The notes under the pieces are model-generated. The model made no database searches, was not told the origin of the DNA, and worked only from the letters and a program-made list of their open reading frames with translations. Both the position numbers and the translations under genes were made by a program. Positions 4,839 to 7,473 of a stretch of 7,473 bases of DNA are shown one piece after another. How positions within the stretch are numbered: the first letter of the stretch is position 1; every line of letters starts with the position of its first letter. Source of the stretch: Candidatus Parvarchaeota archaeon (GTDB taxonomy: Archaea; Nanobdellota; Nanobdellia; Parvarchaeales; Parvarchaeaceae); contig JASHWD010000041.1 in assembly GCA_030044235.1 (NCBI GenBank), positions 1 to 7,473 on the forward strand, written 5' to 3'.

Positions 4839-7473
4839 TTAAGACTTTTGAACTTTTATTTTGTATCCCTCCGCCTGCTTATACCCGTTTCGATCTGGAG
4901 CCGAATTTGAGTAAAAAGATTCCAGGTATGCGTACGGATTGTTTTCGACGTACAAGTTTACGCACATTGATTTTGGATCTAATTTTAATTTTGAGACTGC
5001 CCTATTTCTGAAATCCGTAGCTTTACCTTGAGTAACGTGCTTGTTAAGAAATAAATATTCAAAGTTTGCTTTAGAAGCGTAACTGCGTACGGCGTCTAAC
5101 ATCAAATCTATCCATTTATTTCTACCTACAGAAACGACTCCTCTTCCGGCCTCAACAGAATCTATAAGAAGTACTTTATGCCCACCCTCATCTTTGGTTT
5201 TGTAGCATATCGCAGTAGCGGTTTTTAGCTTATCATCATCCAAATACATATCGATTAGCTCCATATTAGGATTCTTTATATAGTCCATCACGTCTCCTTG
5301 CCCCAAGCGCTCACCTGCAGGATAAAAGACGCATGCGCCCACTTTCAAATTATCAAACAAGTCCAGATAATTCCTCTTCCAAGTTCTAATGGTAATTTTA
5401 TTAACCGATCCGGTCTGCTTTTCTTCTTTTAAGGCTTCTGTAATTTCCGTTAAGGTGCCTTGGCTTCCGGCTAATTCCGGGTATCTCTTCTTTATCCCAT
5501 CTATGATACTAAAGCAACCATCTTGTTCACCATTACGTAAAGAGTTCAAGTTATTGTAGATTAAATCATGGAAAACTTTTTTCTTGTCTATTCTAGAACG
5601 TATATGATCTATCTCCTCCCTGCCGAATAGTCCATAAGCGCGCTCAATTTTTTGAGAATCGCTCGTTGTTATACCGGTGATAAGTGCACTAAGCTTATGT
5701 CCATAATCTAGTTCTAGATGGTCTTTCTCTTTAAGCTTCTCATGCGAATAAAGTGTAATTGATTCAGATTCTTTTCGGCTCATCACCTTGCTTAAAGACT
5801 CTGCAACTAACTTTCCACTTAATACGCCTTTTATTATCATTGGCATAACATCGGAATCTATTTTTTCTGATAATGACGGATCTAGGCCGTTTGTTCCTAG
5901 CAAAGCCTCTAAATCTGATTGCTCTAACTTCATACCGGTAAGATCAATAAGGTGGGGTATTTCATGTCTATGAGACTTGTTTGCTGATAAACTCTGCAAA
6001 AGATTAGAAAATTCTTCCCTGCTGAGTTCTGGTTTTACATTAAAAACATGAATTAATTGTTCTAAATAACCAAATAGATAATTATTTAATTGTCTCTTAT
6101 ACTCGGCTTGTAAATCTTCCTTGTTTGGTGAAATGCCTATCTGATTAATAGTTGCTTCCATACACCTTACATTTTGGTGGGCAAATAACCTAAGAAATGC
6201 GCTTCGCGCTTCTTCCTCCTTGAACTTAGGTTTAATTCCTGTCGCTTCTTTTAATGAAACTAGTCCATCTGTCCAATCTTGAAATAGATACAAGCTATAT
6301 TCTCTTTGTAATAAACCTTCATCAAATTTTGGTCTAATTCCCGTTATTTCTGCTAATTTTGACATTTTCTTTATGTAATCTAAGTTTCTAGTTTTTAGAA
6401 GTTTCCGGTATGTGTCTTGCAGCCAGTCATTTTTATTTTGGACTCCAGCAATCTCTATTATGGTTTTAAAATAGTCTGGATTCCCCTCTATTATTAGTTT
6501 TGACAACTCTGTCGATGATATATCCGGTTTAACTTTTGTAATCTCGCTTAGTCTTTTAATGCCGTCAAAATAATGATTTTCCAAGTACCTTGTATAAGTA
6601 CGCTTTACATCACCTGGATTTGGGGCGGTTCCGCTTAACTCGGCAAGTAACTCTATAGATTGAAATTTGTCGTTGTGTAAGTATATTTCCATTATTTCTC
6701 TAAGCTTATTTTCTTCTAGTCTAATCCCCCCACAAATAGATTTAAATTTAGAAAGCTTTGATGTGGTTTCGCCAGTCGCCACTAGCTTATCAGATATCTC
6801 TATGGCGGATTTAGAGTTAACGGATCTGTAAAAATCTTCTAATACTTCTTTTTCAGGTTTTATCCCGGTTAGAGTTACTAAATCTATGAACTCCATAAAA
6901 TTTTTCCAAGTGCCTAGCTGCTTATATTTAAGAGACACGCTACTTGGATCTAAATCAGGCTCGATTTTAAATGAGTTTATAAATGTCGCCAAAGTTCCTA
7001 TTTTATTCTCATTAAAAAGATTTTGAAAAATTTCTTTAAAGAGTCCTTTTTCTGGCTTTATTTCTGTGATAGTTACTAAGCTCTCGAGATCGCTTATCTC
7101 TGATTTACCTGCAAGTCGTTTGTATGCTGCGAACACATCTGATTCTTCGAACATATGTTTAGCCCTCATCGTTGAATGAGAAAAAAATGGCGCGTAGTCG
7201 GGTAAAGCTCTTAAATCGTTGATTTTATCTTTCTCAAGAAGTTTTTTAATTATAAATCGTTGGTCGTTATCGTCTAAATCTTTAGGTACGCCATGACCTA
7301 TTCCAAACTCCATAAAATCGATAAAAGATTCTAAATCTCCATTAGATAACATAGAGATATAGCCATTTCGCATGACTTCGTCGTCGGGATAAATACCTGA
7401 TGCCTCGAACAAAAAGCTTGCTAACTCAGGACGTCCAGCCTGGAATAATTCGCTATACGCTTCGTTTACTTCG
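4839..7473 (-). CDS. Large helical-repeat protein with C-terminal alpha/beta domain, N-terminus beyond the window
   Basis: The frame is open to the right edge, giving 877 visible residues. No ATG starts it: the codon at 7412 is TTG inside the repeat E-L-A-S-F-L-F-E-A-S-G-I-Y-P-D, so the true start is outside. Residue numbers here count from that TTG. The visible N-terminal part, to about residue 505, is about 14 helix-turn-helix units of 32-37 residues, many ending in a T-G-I-K-P-like motif (examples: T-E-I-K-P at 116-120, T-G-I-K-P at 182-186, T-G-I-R-P at 357-361, T-G-I-K-P at 391-395). Length, two-helix pattern and ending resemble pentatricopeptide repeats, but the central G-x4-A of PPR is missing. 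Residues 505-670 are a helical, charged linker. Residues about 672-800 match the C-terminal domain of the 495-aa neighbour: C694-V-F-Y-P-A-G, Y711-I-K-N-P, A732-T-A-I-C. After that come a strand L-L-I-D-S-V-E-A-G-R-G and a helix, GNAT-like at best. No signal peptide or membrane segment is visible. Function unknown. Confidence 0.82.
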   Translation of the reverse strand, partial: EVNEAYSELFQAGRPELASFLFEASGIYPDDEVMRNGYISMLSNGDLESFIDFMEFGIGHGVPKDLDDNDQRFIIKKLLEKDKINDLRALPDYAPFFSHSTMRAKHMFEESDVFAAYKRLAGKSEISDLESLVTITEIKPEKGLFKEIFQNLFNENKIGTLATFINSFKIEPDLDPSSVSLKYKQLGTWKNFMEFIDLVTLTGIKPEKEVLEDFYRSVNSKSAIEISDKLVATGETTSKLSKFKSICGGIRLEENKLREIMEIYLHNDKFQSIELLAELSGTAPNPGDVKRTYTRYLENHYFDGIKRLSEITKVKPDISSTELSKLIIEGNPDYFKTIIEIAGVQNKNDWLQDTYRKLLKTRNLDYIKKMSKLAEITGIRPKFDEGLLQREYSLYLFQDWTDGLVSLKEATGIKPKFKEEEARSAFLRLFAHQNVRCMEATINQIGISPNKEDLQAEYKRQLNNYLFGYLEQLIHVFNVKPELSREEFSNLLQSLSANKSHRHEIPHLIDLTGMKLEQSDLEALLGTNGLDPSLSEKIDSDVMPMIIKGVLSGKLVAESLSKVMSRKESESITLYSHEKLKEKDHLELDYGHKLSALITGITTSDSQKIERAYGLFGREEIDHIRSRIDKKKVFHDLIYNNLNSLRNGEQDGCFSIIDGIKKRYPELAGSQGTLTEITEALKEEKQTGSVNKITIRTWKRNYLDLFDNLKVGACVFYPAGERLGQGDVMDYIKNPNMELIDMYLDDDKLKTATAICYKTKDEGGHKVLLIDSVEAGRGVVSVGRNKWIDLMLDAVRSYASKANFEYLFLNKHVTQGKATDFRNRAVSKLKLDPKSMCVNLYVENNPYAYLESFYSNSAPDRNGYKQAEGYKIKVQKS
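5898..7472 (-). repeat. Protein-level tandem repeats, about 14 units of 32-37 residues
   Basis: Units are diverged in sequence but keep a register: helix A with Leu/Tyr pairs (for example L-L-Q-R-E-Y-S-L-Y-L), helix B with L-x-x-L-x-E, then T-G-I-K-P or a variant. The clearest tandem pair is residues 361-395 and 396-430, counted from the TTG at 7412. Units near residues 76-100 and 205-230 are irregular. No nucleotide-level repetition is seen, so the array is old. Confidence 0.65.

Noticed and set aside
5788..5973. Plus-strand ORF of 61 codons
   Set aside because: It is antisense to the large repeat gene, with no promoter and no recognisable protein features.
1..7473. Insertion sequence or other mobile element
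   Set aside because: No transposase, integrase, terminal inverted repeats or target duplications are visible; the SWIM motif alone does not indicate a MuDR-type transposase at 94 residues.

Overview
The window looks archaeal, and the gene content and compact layout suggest a small-genome DPANN-type archaeon (Micrarchaeota/Parvarchaeota-like). That placement is an inference. It rests on a DUF929 membrane thiol-redox-like protein, an archaeal-style RNase P RNA, a stand-alone SWIM zinc-finger protein, a membrane-anchored double zinc ribbon with a sequon-rich outer domain, and TATA boxes about 25-35 nt upstream of start codons (leaderless or nearly leaderless transcripts) with no convincing Shine-Dalgarno sites. 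The DNA is AT-rich except for the RNA gene.

Layout: 1-830 (minus) is the N-terminal 276 codons of a DUF929 protein that runs off the left edge. 831-903 holds its TATA box, a spaced ACCCGT direct repeat and the T-rich end of the next transcript. 904-1181 (minus) is an unlisted RNase P RNA gene, recognised from its conserved core and a self-consistent P1/P2/P4 fold. 1182-1238 is a short divergent promoter in which one AT-rich block appears to serve both rnpB and the plus-strand SWIM gene (1239-1523). That gene converges, with a 4-nt overlap, on a minus-strand gene of unknown function (1520-2350). The unknown gene is preceded, stop codon touching start codon and in the same frame, by a 30-codon ORF (2351-2443) that sits at the promoter-proximal leaderless position. 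2525-3196 (minus) is the zinc-ribbon membrane protein. 3278-4765 and 4839-7473 (both minus) are two large unknown proteins that share a C-terminal domain. The second is cut by the right edge: its frame is open to the last base, and an apparent TTG start at 7412 is internal.

How the genes relate: rnpB and SWIM are probably co-expressed from one divergent promoter. The two large proteins look like members of a paralogous family: a variable helical N-terminal part (in the larger one a solenoid of about 14 units ending in G-I-K-P-like motifs, reminiscent of PPR repeats) joined to a shared alpha/beta domain with a C-x(2-3)-P-(A/G)-G motif, a Y-(I/L)-K-N-P motif and an A-T-(A/I)-(I/-)-C strand. No known pathway links the protein-coding genes. 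The most unusual items are the reduced and rearranged RNase P RNA, the paralogous solenoid family and the stop/start-fused small ORF.
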